From CAZBDU01 sp964490725 (GTDB lineage: Bacteria; Spirochaetota; Spirochaetia; SZUA-6; DRHE01), in contig CAZBDU010000122.1 in the NCBI GenBank assembly GCA_964490725.1, forward strand, positions 1-13,455: 13,455 bases of DNA, read 5' to 3'. The position numbers and the translations under genes were made by a program. Positions 6,318-13,455 of this stretch are shown here, one piece after another. The notes beneath the pieces are model-generated. The model worked only from the letters and a program-made list of their open reading frames with translations, was not told the origin of the DNA and did not search any database. Each line of letters begins with the position of its first letter. Within the stretch, counting starts at the first letter, position 1.

Positions 6318-7545
6318 CAACATCATCGGCCAGCGCGAGACGATCCAGACTCTGGCTGAGGAGCTGTCCGCAGGGGCGCTTCCCGGGGCGCTCCTGTTTC
6401 ACGGGCCCCGCTACTCGGCCAAGCTGTCCACCGCGCTGGAGGTGGCGCGCCTTCTGACCTGCACGGAGGCGGGTGAGTGGTCGTGCCTGTGTCCCTCCTG
6501 CCGCAAGCAGCGGCTGTTGATCCATCCCAACGCCCTGATGCTGGGACCGCGGTACTTCAGCGACGAGATCGCCGCGGCGGCGGACGTGCTGCTGCGCAGC
6601 CGCAGGACCGCGGCGCAGTACCTGTTCGTTCGCGCGGTGCGCAAGCTCACGCGCCGCTTCGACCCGGTGATCTGGGAAGGAATGGAGTCCCGGCTGCGTG
6701 CGGCGCAGACCTCCCTGGCGGAGGTGGAGGAGCGCCTGGACGAGCTGGCCCCGGAGCAGCTCCCCGAGGAGGCGCTGGGCGGCCGGGGAGGGCTGGAAGC
6801 GGAGCTGGATCGGATCGGAAAGCTCGCCTCCAGGCTGGTGGAGAGCCTTCCCACCGACACCATCCCGATCGACCACCTGCGCAACGCCGTGGGGTGGCTG
6901 CACATGACGAGCTCCGTCGGCTCCGGGGCCGGACCCGGGGGTACGCGCAAGATCGTGGTACTGGAGAACGCGGATCGCATGCATGAGGCTTCCAGCAACT
7001 CCCTGTTGAAGCTGCTGGAGGAGCCCCCCGAGGAAGCCACCCTGATCCTGCTCACCGGAAGAAGAGAGGCGCTGATCCCGACGGTGCTGTCCCGCCTGCG
7101 GCCCTACGCCTTCCACGAGCGGGGAGCGGAGGAGACCGTCGAGGTGCTGACCAGGGTCTTCCGCGAGGAGATGCAGGAGGGCCCGCGCTACGAGAGCCTC
7201 CGCGAGTACTTTCTCTACCAGCAGAAGGTGAATCCCGACCAGCTCCACCGGCTCAGCCACGGTTTCATCGCCGCGGCTCTGGAGCCGCTGGAGCCCGACC
7301 TCTCCGTCCTGGAAGAGATCAGGCAGGAGGCCGGCAGGGCAAACGGCAGAAGCTTCCTGCTCACCTTCCTGGAGGAGCTTCTCATCCACCTTCGCCTTCT
7401 TCTGCTGGAGCAGGGGGTGAGCCCCTTCCGCCTGGGCCGCTGGAACGAGGCGGTGCGGCGGCATCAGGAAGCGGTGGGAAGATTGAATCAGAATCCTCAG
7501 CTGGCTCTGGAATCGTTATTTTATAGTCTGAGGGCTCTGCCATGA
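6310..7545 (+). CDS. holB: DNA polymerase III delta'-like clamp-loader protein with a large insertion
   Basis: A protein of 411 residues, related to clamp-loader subunits delta' and gamma/tau. It begins FDNIIGQ, followed by LLFHGPRYSAKLST (28-41) where Walker A would be. The GKT core is lost, as in delta', so it should not hydrolyse ATP. A likely zinc site follows: C51, C59, C61, C64. Its spacing (C-x7-C-x-C-x2-C) differs from the C-x8-C-x2-C-x2-C I recall for E. coli. The late AAA part is recognisable: IDHLRNAVGWLH, RKIVVLENADRMHEASSNSLLKLLEEPPEEATLILLT, and SRLRPYAF in place of SRC. About 95 charged helical residues (roughly 83-180, with coiled-coil-like SLAEVEERLDELAPEQ) separate the zinc site from IDHLR and have no counterpart in E. 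coli delta'. The C-terminal helical region probably forms the clamp-loader collar. It overlaps cvpA by 8 bases and shows no clear ribosome site. It could instead be a specialised paralogue. Confidence 0.8.
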   Translation: MFDNIIGQRETIQTLAEELSAGALPGALLFHGPRYSAKLSTALEVARLLTCTEAGEWSCLCPSCRKQRLLIHPNALMLGPRYFSDEIAAAADVLLRSRRTAAQYLFVRAVRKLTRRFDPVIWEGMESRLRAAQTSLAEVEERLDELAPEQLPEEALGGRGGLEAELDRIGKLASRLVESLPTDTIPIDHLRNAVGWLHMTSSVGSGAGPGGTRKIVVLENADRMHEASSNSLLKLLEEPPEEATLILLTGRREALIPTVLSRLRPYAFHERGAEETVEVLTRVFREEMQEGPRYESLREYFLYQQKVNPDQLHRLSHGFIAAALEPLEPDLSVLEEIRQEAGRANGRSFLLTFLEELLIHLRLLLLEQGVSPFRLGRWNEAVRRHQEAVGRLNQNPQLALESLFYSLRALP

Positions 7546-8708
7546 GAAGATTCGTACAGAAAGCGCTGGAAAAGCTGGACAGGCTGGGGGGCAACCAGAT
7601 CCGCTCGCTGGTGCTGGACCTGGCCACCGAGAATGAGCTGCTGTGGATGGTGCTGGAATCCATGAGCGACGGGGTGGTGGTCACGGACCGGGAGGACAGG
7701 GTGCTGGTGGTGAACAAGTCCGCCCAGAGGATGATCCCCTTCAACACGGAGGAGCCGGCGGAGAAGCCGCTCTGGGAGACCATCCAGGACCGGGAGATCG
7801 CGGCCTTCTTCGAGGAGAATCTCCGCACCCTGGACCGGGTAAAGGACCGGGAGTTCACCCTGGGCAACGGCTACGTCCGGACCCTGGCGGTGAGCCTGAT
7901 GCCGCTGGTGCGCAAGGGGGAGATCACCGGCAACGTCGTGCACATCGAGGACGTCACCGACAAGCGCTCCAAGGAGGCCAGGCTGCGCAGAGCCGAGAGC
8001 CTGGCGGCCCTCACCACCCTCACCGCCGGCGTGGCCCATGAGATCAAGAATCCCCTCGGTTCCATCGGCATACACCTGGAGCTGATTCGCAAGGAGATGA
8101 ACGGCCGCGAGACCATCGCCACCTCCAGGGTGGGGGAGATTCTATCGGTGATCCGCGAAGAGGTGGAGAGGCTGAACCGGATCGTGGTGGATTTTCTCTT
8201 CGCCGTGCGTCCCATGAACGCCGAGCTGGAGTACGGGGACCTGAACAAGGTGGTGCAGGAGCTGCTGGAGTTCCTCAAGTTCGAGCTCGACGCCGAGGAC
8301 ATCGTCGTCCAGGCGGAGCTGGACCCGCGGCTGCCGCAGATCCGGCTGGATCAGAAGTACATGAAGCAGGCTCTGCTGAACGTCATCAAGAACGCCATCG
8401 CCGCGATGCCCGAAGGGGGGCTGCTTGGGGTGAGCACCTATCAGAAAGGCGGCGAGCTTTTCTTGAGGATCCGAGACACGGGGGTGGGCATCCCCGAGGA
8501 GAACATGGGCAAGATCTTCGAGCCCTACTTCACCACTCGCGAGTTCGGATCCGGCCTGGGGCTGACGGTGGTGTACAAGATCGTGAAGGAGCACCTGGGG
8601 GAGATTGCCATCGATTCGCGGCCCGGTGAGGGGACCACCGTCACCTTGAGCTTCCCGATCCCCCAGAAGGAGAGACGCCTGATCGACTTTCAGGAGGCGC
8701 GCCGGTGA
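7542..8708 (+). CDS. Soluble PAS-domain histidine kinase (NtrB/AtoS-like)
   Basis: Autophosphorylates on His and passes the phosphate to its response regulator, almost certainly the next gene. The 388 residues have an N-terminal helix, a PAS domain (about 30-140, from ENELLWMVLESMSDGVVVTD to GNVVHIEDVTD), a HisKA domain with AGVAHEIKNPLGSI (phosphorylated H166), and a HATPase domain with N box NVIKNAIAAMPEGG (N284), G1 box DTGVGIP (312-318), F box IFEPYFTT and G2 box GSGLGL (336-341). All catalytic motifs look intact. There is no membrane segment or signal peptide, so it should read an internal signal through PAS. No cofactor residue is obvious. The ATG overlaps the previous stop (ATGA), and its own stop overlaps the regulator start (GTGA), so expression is probably coupled. 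Similar pairs are annotated atoS/atoC in Treponema. The name does not establish an acetoacetate role. Confidence 0.95.
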   Translation: MRRFVQKALEKLDRLGGNQIRSLVLDLATENELLWMVLESMSDGVVVTDREDRVLVVNKSAQRMIPFNTEEPAEKPLWETIQDREIAAFFEENLRTLDRVKDREFTLGNGYVRTLAVSLMPLVRKGEITGNVVHIEDVTDKRSKEARLRRAESLAALTTLTAGVAHEIKNPLGSIGIHLELIRKEMNGRETIATSRVGEILSVIREEVERLNRIVVDFLFAVRPMNAELEYGDLNKVVQELLEFLKFELDAEDIVVQAELDPRLPQIRLDQKYMKQALLNVIKNAIAAMPEGGLLGVSTYQKGGELFLRIRDTGVGIPEENMGKIFEPYFTTREFGSGLGLTVVYKIVKEHLGEIAIDSRPGEGTTVTLSFPIPQKERRLIDFQEARR

Positions 8709-10051
8709 AGTACAACATCCTGGTCGTGGACGACGAGAAGAACATCCGCGAGGGCCTGGGCAAGGTGCTGGAGATGGACGGCTACGAGGTGACCCTGGCC
8801 TGCGACGGCCAGCAGGGCCTGGAGGTGCTGCAGCAGGGGGACACGGACCTGGTCATCACGGACCTGAAGATGCCCAAGCTGCCGGGCGAGGAGCTTCTGA
8901 AACGTTCCATGGCGATGAACCCCAACGTACCGGTGATCATCCTCACCGGCCACGGCACCATCGAAAACGCCGTGCAGGCCATGAAGGACGGGGCCTACGA
9001 TTATCTGACCAAGCCGATCAACATGGACCGTTTCTCCATCCTGGTGTCACGGGCCCTGTCCACGCGGGAGCTGATGGTGCAGCACCGGGCCCTGCAGGAG
9101 GAGCTGCAGAAGAAGAACCAGTTCGCCAACATCATCGGCAAGAGCGAGGCAATGAAGAAGATCTTCGAGGTGGTGAAGCAGGTGGCTCCCACCCGTGCCT
9201 CCGTGCTGATCACCGGCGACAGCGGTGTAGGCAAGGAGATGATCGCCGACGCCCTGCACTACAACTCCCCGCGGCGCGAGAAGCCGCTGATCAAGGTCCA
9301 CTGCGCGGCTCTCACCGAGAGCCTGCTGGAGAGCGAGCTGTTCGGCCACGAACGGGGGGCCTTCACCGGCGCGGTGGCGCGCCGGCGGGGCCGTTTCGAG
9401 CTGGCCCACATGGGTACGATCTTCCTGGACGAGATCGGCGAGGTGAGCCCCAGCATCCAGATCAAGCTGCTGCGGGTGCTGCAGGACAAGACCTTCGAGC
9501 GCGTGGGCGGGGAGGATACCATCGAGGTCGACGTCCGCGTGGTGGCGGCCACGAACAAGGACCTGAAGGAGGAGATCGCCAGGGGGACCTTCCGGGAGGA
9601 CCTCTACTACCGGCTGAACGTGGTCAACATCCACATTCCGCCGCTCTCCGAGCGCAGGGAGGACATCCCGCTGCTCATCGCTGCGTTTCTGAAGGAGTTC
9701 GCCCGGGAGAACGGAAAGCACATCGAGGCGATCGACCCCAAGGCCCGGTCGGTGCTGTACAACTACTCCTGGCCCGGCAACGTACGCGAGCTGCGCAACA
9801 GCATCGAAAGCGCCGTGGTGATGGCCAAGGGGAACGTGATCACCCCCGATGATCTGCCACCGGACATCCGCGACGATTCGGACCGCAACTATGTGAGGCT
9901 GGCCGCGGGGGTCAGCCTGGCGGACGCCGAAAAGGAGCTGATCCGCGCTACCCTGGCCCAGTACAACGGCAACAAGACCAGGACGGCCGACGTCCTGGGC
10001 ATCGGACGCAAGACCCTTCACCGCAAGATCCACGAGTACGGGTTGGAGTGA
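8705..10051 (+). CDS. Sigma-54-dependent response regulator (NtrC family)
   Basis: Activates sigma-54 RNA polymerase when phosphorylated by the adjacent kinase. The 448 residues comprise a receiver with D9-D10, phosphoacceptor D53 (ITDLKMP), T81 and K103 (LTKP). A linker follows (about 118-142). The AAA+ domain runs from about 142 to 370, with Walker A GDSGVGKE (171-178), the sigma-54 contact loop GAFTGA (218-223), Walker B IFLDEIGE, FREDLYYRLNV and sensor II NYSWPGNVREL. A Fis-type helix-turn-helix closes the protein (about 408-448, NKTRTADVLGIGRKTLHRKI). All key residues are present and the length is typical of NtrC/AtoC. The GTG start shares bases with the kinase stop. I found no convincing -24/-12 promoter in the window, so its targets are probably elsewhere. 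It implies that the genome encodes RpoN. Confidence 0.97.
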   Translation: MKYNILVVDDEKNIREGLGKVLEMDGYEVTLACDGQQGLEVLQQGDTDLVITDLKMPKLPGEELLKRSMAMNPNVPVIILTGHGTIENAVQAMKDGAYDYLTKPINMDRFSILVSRALSTRELMVQHRALQEELQKKNQFANIIGKSEAMKKIFEVVKQVAPTRASVLITGDSGVGKEMIADALHYNSPRREKPLIKVHCAALTESLLESELFGHERGAFTGAVARRRGRFELAHMGTIFLDEIGEVSPSIQIKLLRVLQDKTFERVGGEDTIEVDVRVVAATNKDLKEEIARGTFREDLYYRLNVVNIHIPPLSERREDIPLLIAAFLKEFARENGKHIEAIDPKARSVLYNYSWPGNVRELRNSIESAVVMAKGNVITPDDLPPDIRDDSDRNYVRLAAGVSLADAEKELIRATLAQYNGNKTRTADVLGIGRKTLHRKIHEYGLE

Positions 10052-10055
10052 GCCC

Positions 10056-11717
10056 ATGAAGCGTTCCATCCTGGGCAGGCTTTCTCTGGGCTTCGCGTTC
10101 CTCATCCTGACGGTGGTGCTTCAGGTGTTCGCCCTGGTCATCCACCTGACCATCGATCGGGCGGCCAGGGCGGATCGGGAGGCGCTGGATGCGGCCATCG
10201 GGAGCGGCGCGCGGCTGGTGGAGGCGGCCGCCGGCCGGGCTGCGGGGCTGCCGACCGCAGACCCCGAGGCCCGCTTCGAGGAGCTGGAGCGGGCCCTGGC
10301 GGCCCTGGCCTCGGGGTCGCCGGGGTCGCTGCCGGCCCTCCAGGGGGAGCTGTTCCTGCCTGCCCGCGCGGTGGAGGCCGTTCGCGCCTCCTTCCGGGAG
10401 CTGGATCCGATCCCCGGTGCAGGCTCGCTGCAGGACCGCTCGGCGATGCGGCGTTTCCTGGCCGCCAGCGGTGAGCTGCTGAATGGGCTGTACGCCTACC
10501 GGGAAGCCGTGCTGCTCGATCGGGGTCGAGCCCAGGGACTGGTGGTCATCGTGTTCGCGGTGCTGTCGCTGATCGGCGGCGCTCTCACGGTGCTCTACCT
10601 GTTCTTCGTCCTCCCGGACATGGCCACGGACTACCGCATCTTGATGGGCTTCTCCCGCCAGCTCGCCGTTGACAGGGCGGGAGCTCCTCCGGCTTTGTCC
10701 CGAGTGCGGGAGGACGAGATCGGCGAAATCCACGCACACCTCAGCAGGCTGTCCATGCTGGACAACGCCGTACGCCAGCTCGGCGAGCTTGCCGTGGAGA
10801 CGGGCGAGCAAAGCGCCGGTCTCCGCCAGGCGGCGGAAGCGGTGAAAGAGGCCGTCGGCAGCCAGGCGGAAGTGCTGCAGCGGGCAAGCGCGGGCTGCGT
10901 CGAGGTGGCCGCCGCCGACCGGTCGTCAGCCGACAGCGCGGAGGAGGGACGGCGCGGCGCGGACCTTGCCGCCCAGGAGATGCTCCGGTCCCTGCAGAGC
11001 ATTGCCAGCGGCGAGGAGGACATGCGTGGCCTGGCGGAGCAGATCGGCAGGATAGAGGAAATCGCCTCGCTCATCGGCGACATCGCCGACCAGACCGACC
11101 TGCTTGCCCTGAACGCCTCCATCGAAGCGGCTCGCGCGGAGGAGTACGGGAAAGGGTTCTCGGTGGTGGCCCTGGAGGTGCAGAAGCTGGCGGACAGAAG
11201 CGCCCGGGCGGCCTCGGAGATCGCCGACCTGGTGCAGTCCATCCAGGAAGTGACTGCCCGGATCGGCGCACGCACCGAGGGGGCCGGCCGCGCCGTTCGC
11301 TCCGCCCAGGGCGGCCTGGACGAGGTGGCCCGGGCGGTCTCCGAGCTGGCGGAGAGGTCCGCGGCCGCCTCCGAGAACGCGCGTAGCATCGGCGCTTCTC
11401 TGGACGTGGCGGTCACCCTGGGGCTCGAGAGCTCCGGGAGCGCGGAAGAGGCCCTGGGCGGCTGCCGGGCCATCGGCTCCATGGCGGAACGGATGGCGGC
11501 CATTGTGGAGTCCGGCGCACGGGGAGCAGTCTCCTTCTACGCGACCGCGGCCTCCGGCACGGCCGTCACCGCCGGACGGTCCGGCGCGGTCGAGGGCGGG
11601 CCGGCGGAAGGACCGTCGGAGGCCGCAGGCGCCGGCCCCCAGGCGAGCCTTCCCTCCGGAGCGGAGGAACCCGCTGCGGAGTGGGGCGAGCTGGAAGAGC
11701 TGGACCAGCCGGACTGA
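10056..11717 (+). CDS. Methyl-accepting chemotaxis protein
   Basis: A transmembrane chemoreceptor of 553 residues that would control CheA through CheW. TM1 (about 11-31) and TM2 (about 161-186) flank a small periplasmic domain of about 130 residues, Ala/Arg-rich and predicted mostly helical, with no ligand fold I recognise. A HAMP-like segment (about 187-235) contains the DEIGEI motif. The long cytoplasmic coiled coil carries the conserved hairpin tip (about 333-374: EIASLIGDIADQTDLLALNASIEAARAEE, then YGKGFSVVALEV). The last 65 residues are Gly/Ala/Pro/Ser-rich and probably disordered, ending in an acidic AEWGELEELDQPD. The usual CheR-docking pentapeptide (NWETF type) is absent, though the lone Trp could be a divergent version. 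GGAG at 10045-10048 lies 7 bases before the ATG, and the gap from the regulator gene is only 4 bases, so it belongs to the same operon. Confidence 0.95.
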   Translation: MKRSILGRLSLGFAFLILTVVLQVFALVIHLTIDRAARADREALDAAIGSGARLVEAAAGRAAGLPTADPEARFEELERALAALASGSPGSLPALQGELFLPARAVEAVRASFRELDPIPGAGSLQDRSAMRRFLAASGELLNGLYAYREAVLLDRGRAQGLVVIVFAVLSLIGGALTVLYLFFVLPDMATDYRILMGFSRQLAVDRAGAPPALSRVREDEIGEIHAHLSRLSMLDNAVRQLGELAVETGEQSAGLRQAAEAVKEAVGSQAEVLQRASAGCVEVAAADRSSADSAEEGRRGADLAAQEMLRSLQSIASGEEDMRGLAEQIGRIEEIASLIGDIADQTDLLALNASIEAARAEEYGKGFSVVALEVQKLADRSARAASEIADLVQSIQEVTARIGARTEGAGRAVRSAQGGLDEVARAVSELAERSAAASENARSIGASLDVAVTLGLESSGSAEEALGGCRAIGSMAERMAAIVESGARGAVSFYATAASGTAVTAGRSGAVEGGPAEGPSEAAGAGPQASLPSGAEEPAAEWGELEELDQPD

Positions 11718-11770
11718 GGGTGCGCAGCGGCGGCCCGCGCGCCGCACGGCCCCTCGGGGTGCGCGGCTGC
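11718..11770. other. Convergent intergenic gap, G+C-rich
   Basis: These 53 bases separate the convergent ends of the chemoreceptor and transferase genes. They hold only short G+C inverted pairs, such as GTGCG/CGCAC and CCCC-TC-GGGG, without a T-run. I see no convincing intrinsic terminator for either strand. Confidence 0.5.
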
Positions 11771-12886
11771 CTATCCCCGCCTCTGGAGGGAGCTGTCCTC
11801 GCCGTCCCGCTCGGTCTCCCGGCCGGCCGCGCGTTTGCGCTCGTCCAGGACCCCGAGCAGCCAGTAGGCCAGCAGGCTTCCCACCCACACGACGAGGACC
11901 AGGTAGACGTTCGCTTCGGCGGGCATCACCACCGAAGTCACCGCCACCACGCTCAGGTAGAAGCTGAATCCATAGAGGATTCCCAGGATCTGACGCTCCT
12001 CCAGCCCCAGATCCAGCAGGCGGTGGTGGATGTGCTCGCGGTCGGGGGAGATGATGGGACGGCGATGGCGCAGTCTCCTCAGGATCGCGGCGGCGGTGTC
12101 CAGAATGGGGATGGTGAGGAGCGTCACCGGGACGATCAGGCTGCCGAAGGCCGACGCCTTGGAGATGCCTCCCAGCAGCGGCACGGAGGCCAGGCAGGAG
12201 CCCAGCAGCATGCTCCCGGAGTCTCCCATGAAGATCCTGGCGGGAGGGAAGTTGAACACCAGAAACCCGACGACCGCTCCCAGGATGGAAAAGGCGAAGA
12301 CTGCCGTCGGGATTGCTCCCTGGATGAGCGCGATGACGCCCATGGAGGCCGCGGCGAACGCCGCGATGCCGCCGGCGAGCCCATCCATTCCGTCGATCAG
12401 GTTCACGGCGTTGGCAATGCCGACGATCCAGATCACCGTCACGGGGTAGGCCAGGAATCCCAGACCGAAGGTGCCGATGTAGGGAAGGCTGAAGGAGCGA
12501 ATGAGGAATCCCCCGCTGGCGATGATCGCCGCGGCCGCCAGCTGCAGCACGAACTTCTTGGGGGCCCTGAGGTTGCGGAAATCGTCGTAGAGCCCGAGGA
12601 GGTGGAACATGCTGACCCCGCCGAACAGGGCCGCGAACCGGGGCGAGTAGCGCAGATCCGGCATCCCGGGGAACGGACGCAGCAGGTAGGGCACCGCAAG
12701 CGCTGCAACGATCCAGGCCACGAAGATGCCTGGACCGCCCAGACGCGGGATCAGTCCCGTGTGGATCTTGCGCTTGTTCGGTTTGTCGTACCACTTGAAG
12801 CGGTGGGCCACCCGCAGGATCAGGGGTATCAGCACCAGAGCCAGCCCCAGGGAGCCTCCCGCCGCCGCGATCGATGCAATTGCCAT
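11771..12886 (-). CDS. WecA/TagO-type polyprenyl-phosphate sugar-phosphate transferase
   Basis: Transfers a sugar-1-phosphate, most likely GlcNAc-1-P from UDP-GlcNAc, to undecaprenyl phosphate. This is the first membrane step of a surface polysaccharide, O-antigen or teichoic-acid-like polymer. The 371 residues have about ten hydrophobic segments. Family motifs are KRKIHTGLIPRLGG (38-51), the Mg-binding DD at 101-102 (LLGLYDDFRNL), NAVNLIDGMDGLAGG (159-173), RIFMGDSGSMLLG (217-229) and the WecA/TagO-type loop PDREHIHHRLLDLGL (281-295). The HIHH motif separates it from MraY, which uses a different substrate. The exact sugar and polymer cannot be read here. The C-terminal 25 residues are charged and dispensable-looking. 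AGGGG lies 7 bases before the ATG. It follows the J-domain gene on the same strand, with a promoter-like element in the 35-base gap. I give no symbol because wecA, tagO and rfe names depend on the polymer. Confidence 0.93.
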   Translation of the reverse strand: MAIASIAAAGGSLGLALVLIPLILRVAHRFKWYDKPNKRKIHTGLIPRLGGPGIFVAWIVAALAVPYLLRPFPGMPDLRYSPRFAALFGGVSMFHLLGLYDDFRNLRAPKKFVLQLAAAAIIASGGFLIRSFSLPYIGTFGLGFLAYPVTVIWIVGIANAVNLIDGMDGLAGGIAAFAAASMGVIALIQGAIPTAVFAFSILGAVVGFLVFNFPPARIFMGDSGSMLLGSCLASVPLLGGISKASAFGSLIVPVTLLTIPILDTAAAILRRLRHRRPIISPDREHIHHRLLDLGLEERQILGILYGFSFYLSVVAVTSVVMPAEANVYLVLVVWVGSLLAYWLLGVLDERKRAAGRETERDGEDSSLQRRG

Positions 12887-12898
12887 ACTTTAGCCCCT

Positions 12899-12925
12899 AG
12901 TATAGCACCTTATCGGCCTTGTCAA
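12899..12925 (-). promoter_or_regulatory. Promoter-like element before the WecA/TagO-type gene
   Basis: On the minus strand, a perfect -35 box TTGACA (12920-12925) is followed by TATACT (12899-12904, 5 of 6). The spacer is 15 bases, shorter than the usual 16-18. The -35 box contains the TGA stop of the J-domain gene. If used, transcription would start near 12892, past the AGGGG ribosome site at 12894-12898, giving a leader of only about 6 bases. Confidence 0.45.
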
Positions 12926-13335
12926 CGAAACGGCCGAGCCTGCGCCTGGATGCGCTGGAAGGATTCGTTGATCTTCTGGGTGATCTCCGTGGCCAGTCTC
13001 TGCTTCTCGGGGTCCCGGGCAAAGCGATCGGGGTGGTACCTGCGCAGCAGCCTCCGGTGCGCAGCTCTCACTTCCTCGAAGGCCGCGCCGAAGTGGACCT
13101 CCAGATTGGCGTAGTCCCGCCTGAGACTCTCGCTCGGGCGGGGCTGCGCCTCCTGCCTGCTCTCCCTGCGGGGATCCGGCCCGCTGCGGAGGCGGCTCTG
13201 GCCCGTGCGCAGGTACTCGTCCAGCTCCTCCATGGCTTCCCGCACGTCGGGGTCGCGGCTGTCGTAGCCGCTCGATCGATTTCCCTCCAGGAGGGAGCGC
13301 AAGAAATCCCCCAGGGCGTCGAAGAACCTGTCCAC
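12922..13335 (-). CDS. Small J-domain (DnaJ-like) protein
   Basis: A protein of 137 residues with the J-domain at its C-terminus (about 75-132). Helix II is AAFEEVRAAHRRLLRRY, the HPD loop is HPDRF (101-105), and helix III is ATEITQKINESFQRI. The HPD triad stimulates Hsp70 (DnaK) ATPase, so this should recruit DnaK to a particular client. The N-terminal 75 residues are charged, with a short amphipathic start (MDRFFDALGDFLRSLLEG) and an Arg/Pro/Ser-rich linker. There is no Gly/Phe region or zinc finger, so it is a minimal class III J-protein and not the general chaperone DnaJ. The start is GTG at 13335, with GGAGG 9 bases upstream. It is followed on the same strand by the polyprenyl-phosphate transferase. 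No client can be inferred beyond that adjacency. Confidence 0.88.
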   Translation of the reverse strand: MDRFFDALGDFLRSLLEGNRSSGYDSRDPDVREAMEELDEYLRTGQSRLRSGPDPRRESRQEAQPRPSESLRRDYANLEVHFGAAFEEVRAAHRRLLRRYHPDRFARDPEKQRLATEITQKINESFQRIQAQARPFR

Positions 13336-13455
13336 TCCTGAAAGCCTCCAGCCGTACCGTAGTGGATTCCCGGGAAAAAAGCAACGCGGGGCGGATCGGC
13401 GCGCGCGGGGGCGCCAGGGGACGCGGGGCCTGGGGCGGACCGGCGGGCGCGGCGG
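13336..13455. other. Right-hand flank, no gene seen
   Basis: These 120 bases contain the ribosome site of the J-domain gene, a run of six A (13375-13380) next to the palindrome TTCCCGGGAA, and then extremely G+C-rich sequence with no start or stop pattern I can assign. A weak minus-strand promoter guess (TTGCTT at 13379-13384, TACGGT at 13356-13361) matches only 3 of 6 bases in each box. Confidence 0.4.

Noticed and set aside
6310..6445. Active ATPase (DnaX-like) reading of the clamp-loader protein
   Set aside because: The Walker A region reads GPRYSAKLS and lacks the GKT/S core, and the SRC motif is SRLR. It is therefore more delta'-like than gamma/tau-like.
10926..12794. 622-codon minus-strand frame spanning the chemoreceptor and the transferase
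   Set aside because: It overlaps two well-supported genes in other frames and reads as low-complexity Arg/Gly/Pro sequence. It is a consequence of G+C-rich codon use.
11681..13114. 477-codon plus-strand frame opposite the WecA/TagO-type gene
   Set aside because: It is rich in Gln, His, Asp and Gly, which is the usual antisense image of a membrane protein gene. The minus strand carries all the family motifs.
1..13455. Sigma-54 (-24/-12) promoters for the NtrC-type regulator
   Set aside because: I looked for TGGCAC-N5-TTGC-like sites in the gene gaps. TGGCTGCGCTGC near 2765 has the wrong spacing, and nothing else was close.
1..13455. tRNA, rRNA, CRISPR, insertion sequence, prophage or toxin-antitoxin elements
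   Set aside because: No cloverleaf, spaced repeat array, transposase or integrase motif, or terminal inverted repeat was seen. Coding density and codon use look uniform across the window.

Overview
The window is chromosomal DNA of a high-G+C bacterium (about two thirds G+C by eye), with genes packed end to end and no gene-free stretch over 300 bases. The gene set points to a spirochaete (Spirochaetota) or a close relative. Six genes run in one direction from murG: a CvpA-type membrane protein, a DNA polymerase III delta'-like protein, a soluble PAS histidine kinase and a sigma-54-type response regulator, with a chemoreceptor added at the end. As I remember it, Treponema pallidum has a similar murG / cvpA / unknown / atoS-like / atoC-like run around TP0519-TP0523. 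That comparison is from memory and was not checked. The lipoprotein with a loose lipobox, the secreted protein divergent from murG and the DUF445 protein fit the same assignment.

Layout. (1) 33-683, minus: a secreted, probably outer-membrane barrel-like protein of unknown function. (2) 697-2682, plus: an SH3b lipoprotein and a DUF445 membrane protein, 6 bases apart, driven by a good sigma-70-type promoter that lies inside the signal-peptide codons of the opposing gene. (3) 2784-3858, plus: a REC-GGDEF diguanylate cyclase with its own promoter and no ATG, GTG or TTG that would give a complete receiver domain. (4) 3878-4666, minus: a secreted protein of unknown function, divergent from murG. 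(5) 4729-11717, plus: murG, cvpA-like, holB-like, histidine kinase, response regulator and chemoreceptor, with each of the first five junctions overlapping by 4-8 bases except the last, which has a 4-base gap. (6) 11771-13335, minus: a J-domain protein followed by a WecA/TagO-type polyprenyl-phosphate sugar-phosphate transferase.

How the genes fit together. MurG (lipid II synthesis) and the WecA/TagO-like enzyme (first step of an undecaprenyl-linked surface polymer) both draw on the undecaprenyl carrier. The kinase and regulator form a cytosolic NtrB/NtrC-like pair whose targets are not visible here. The chemoreceptor feeds the motility apparatus, and the diguanylate cyclase makes c-di-GMP under control of an unseen kinase. 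Most of the window is housekeeping and signalling. I see no mobile element, CRISPR array, RNA gene or defence island. The points most worth checking are the non-canonical start of the cyclase, the altered delta' protein with a large helical insertion, the cell-wall/clamp-loader/signalling operon, and the divergent start region with no space between genes.
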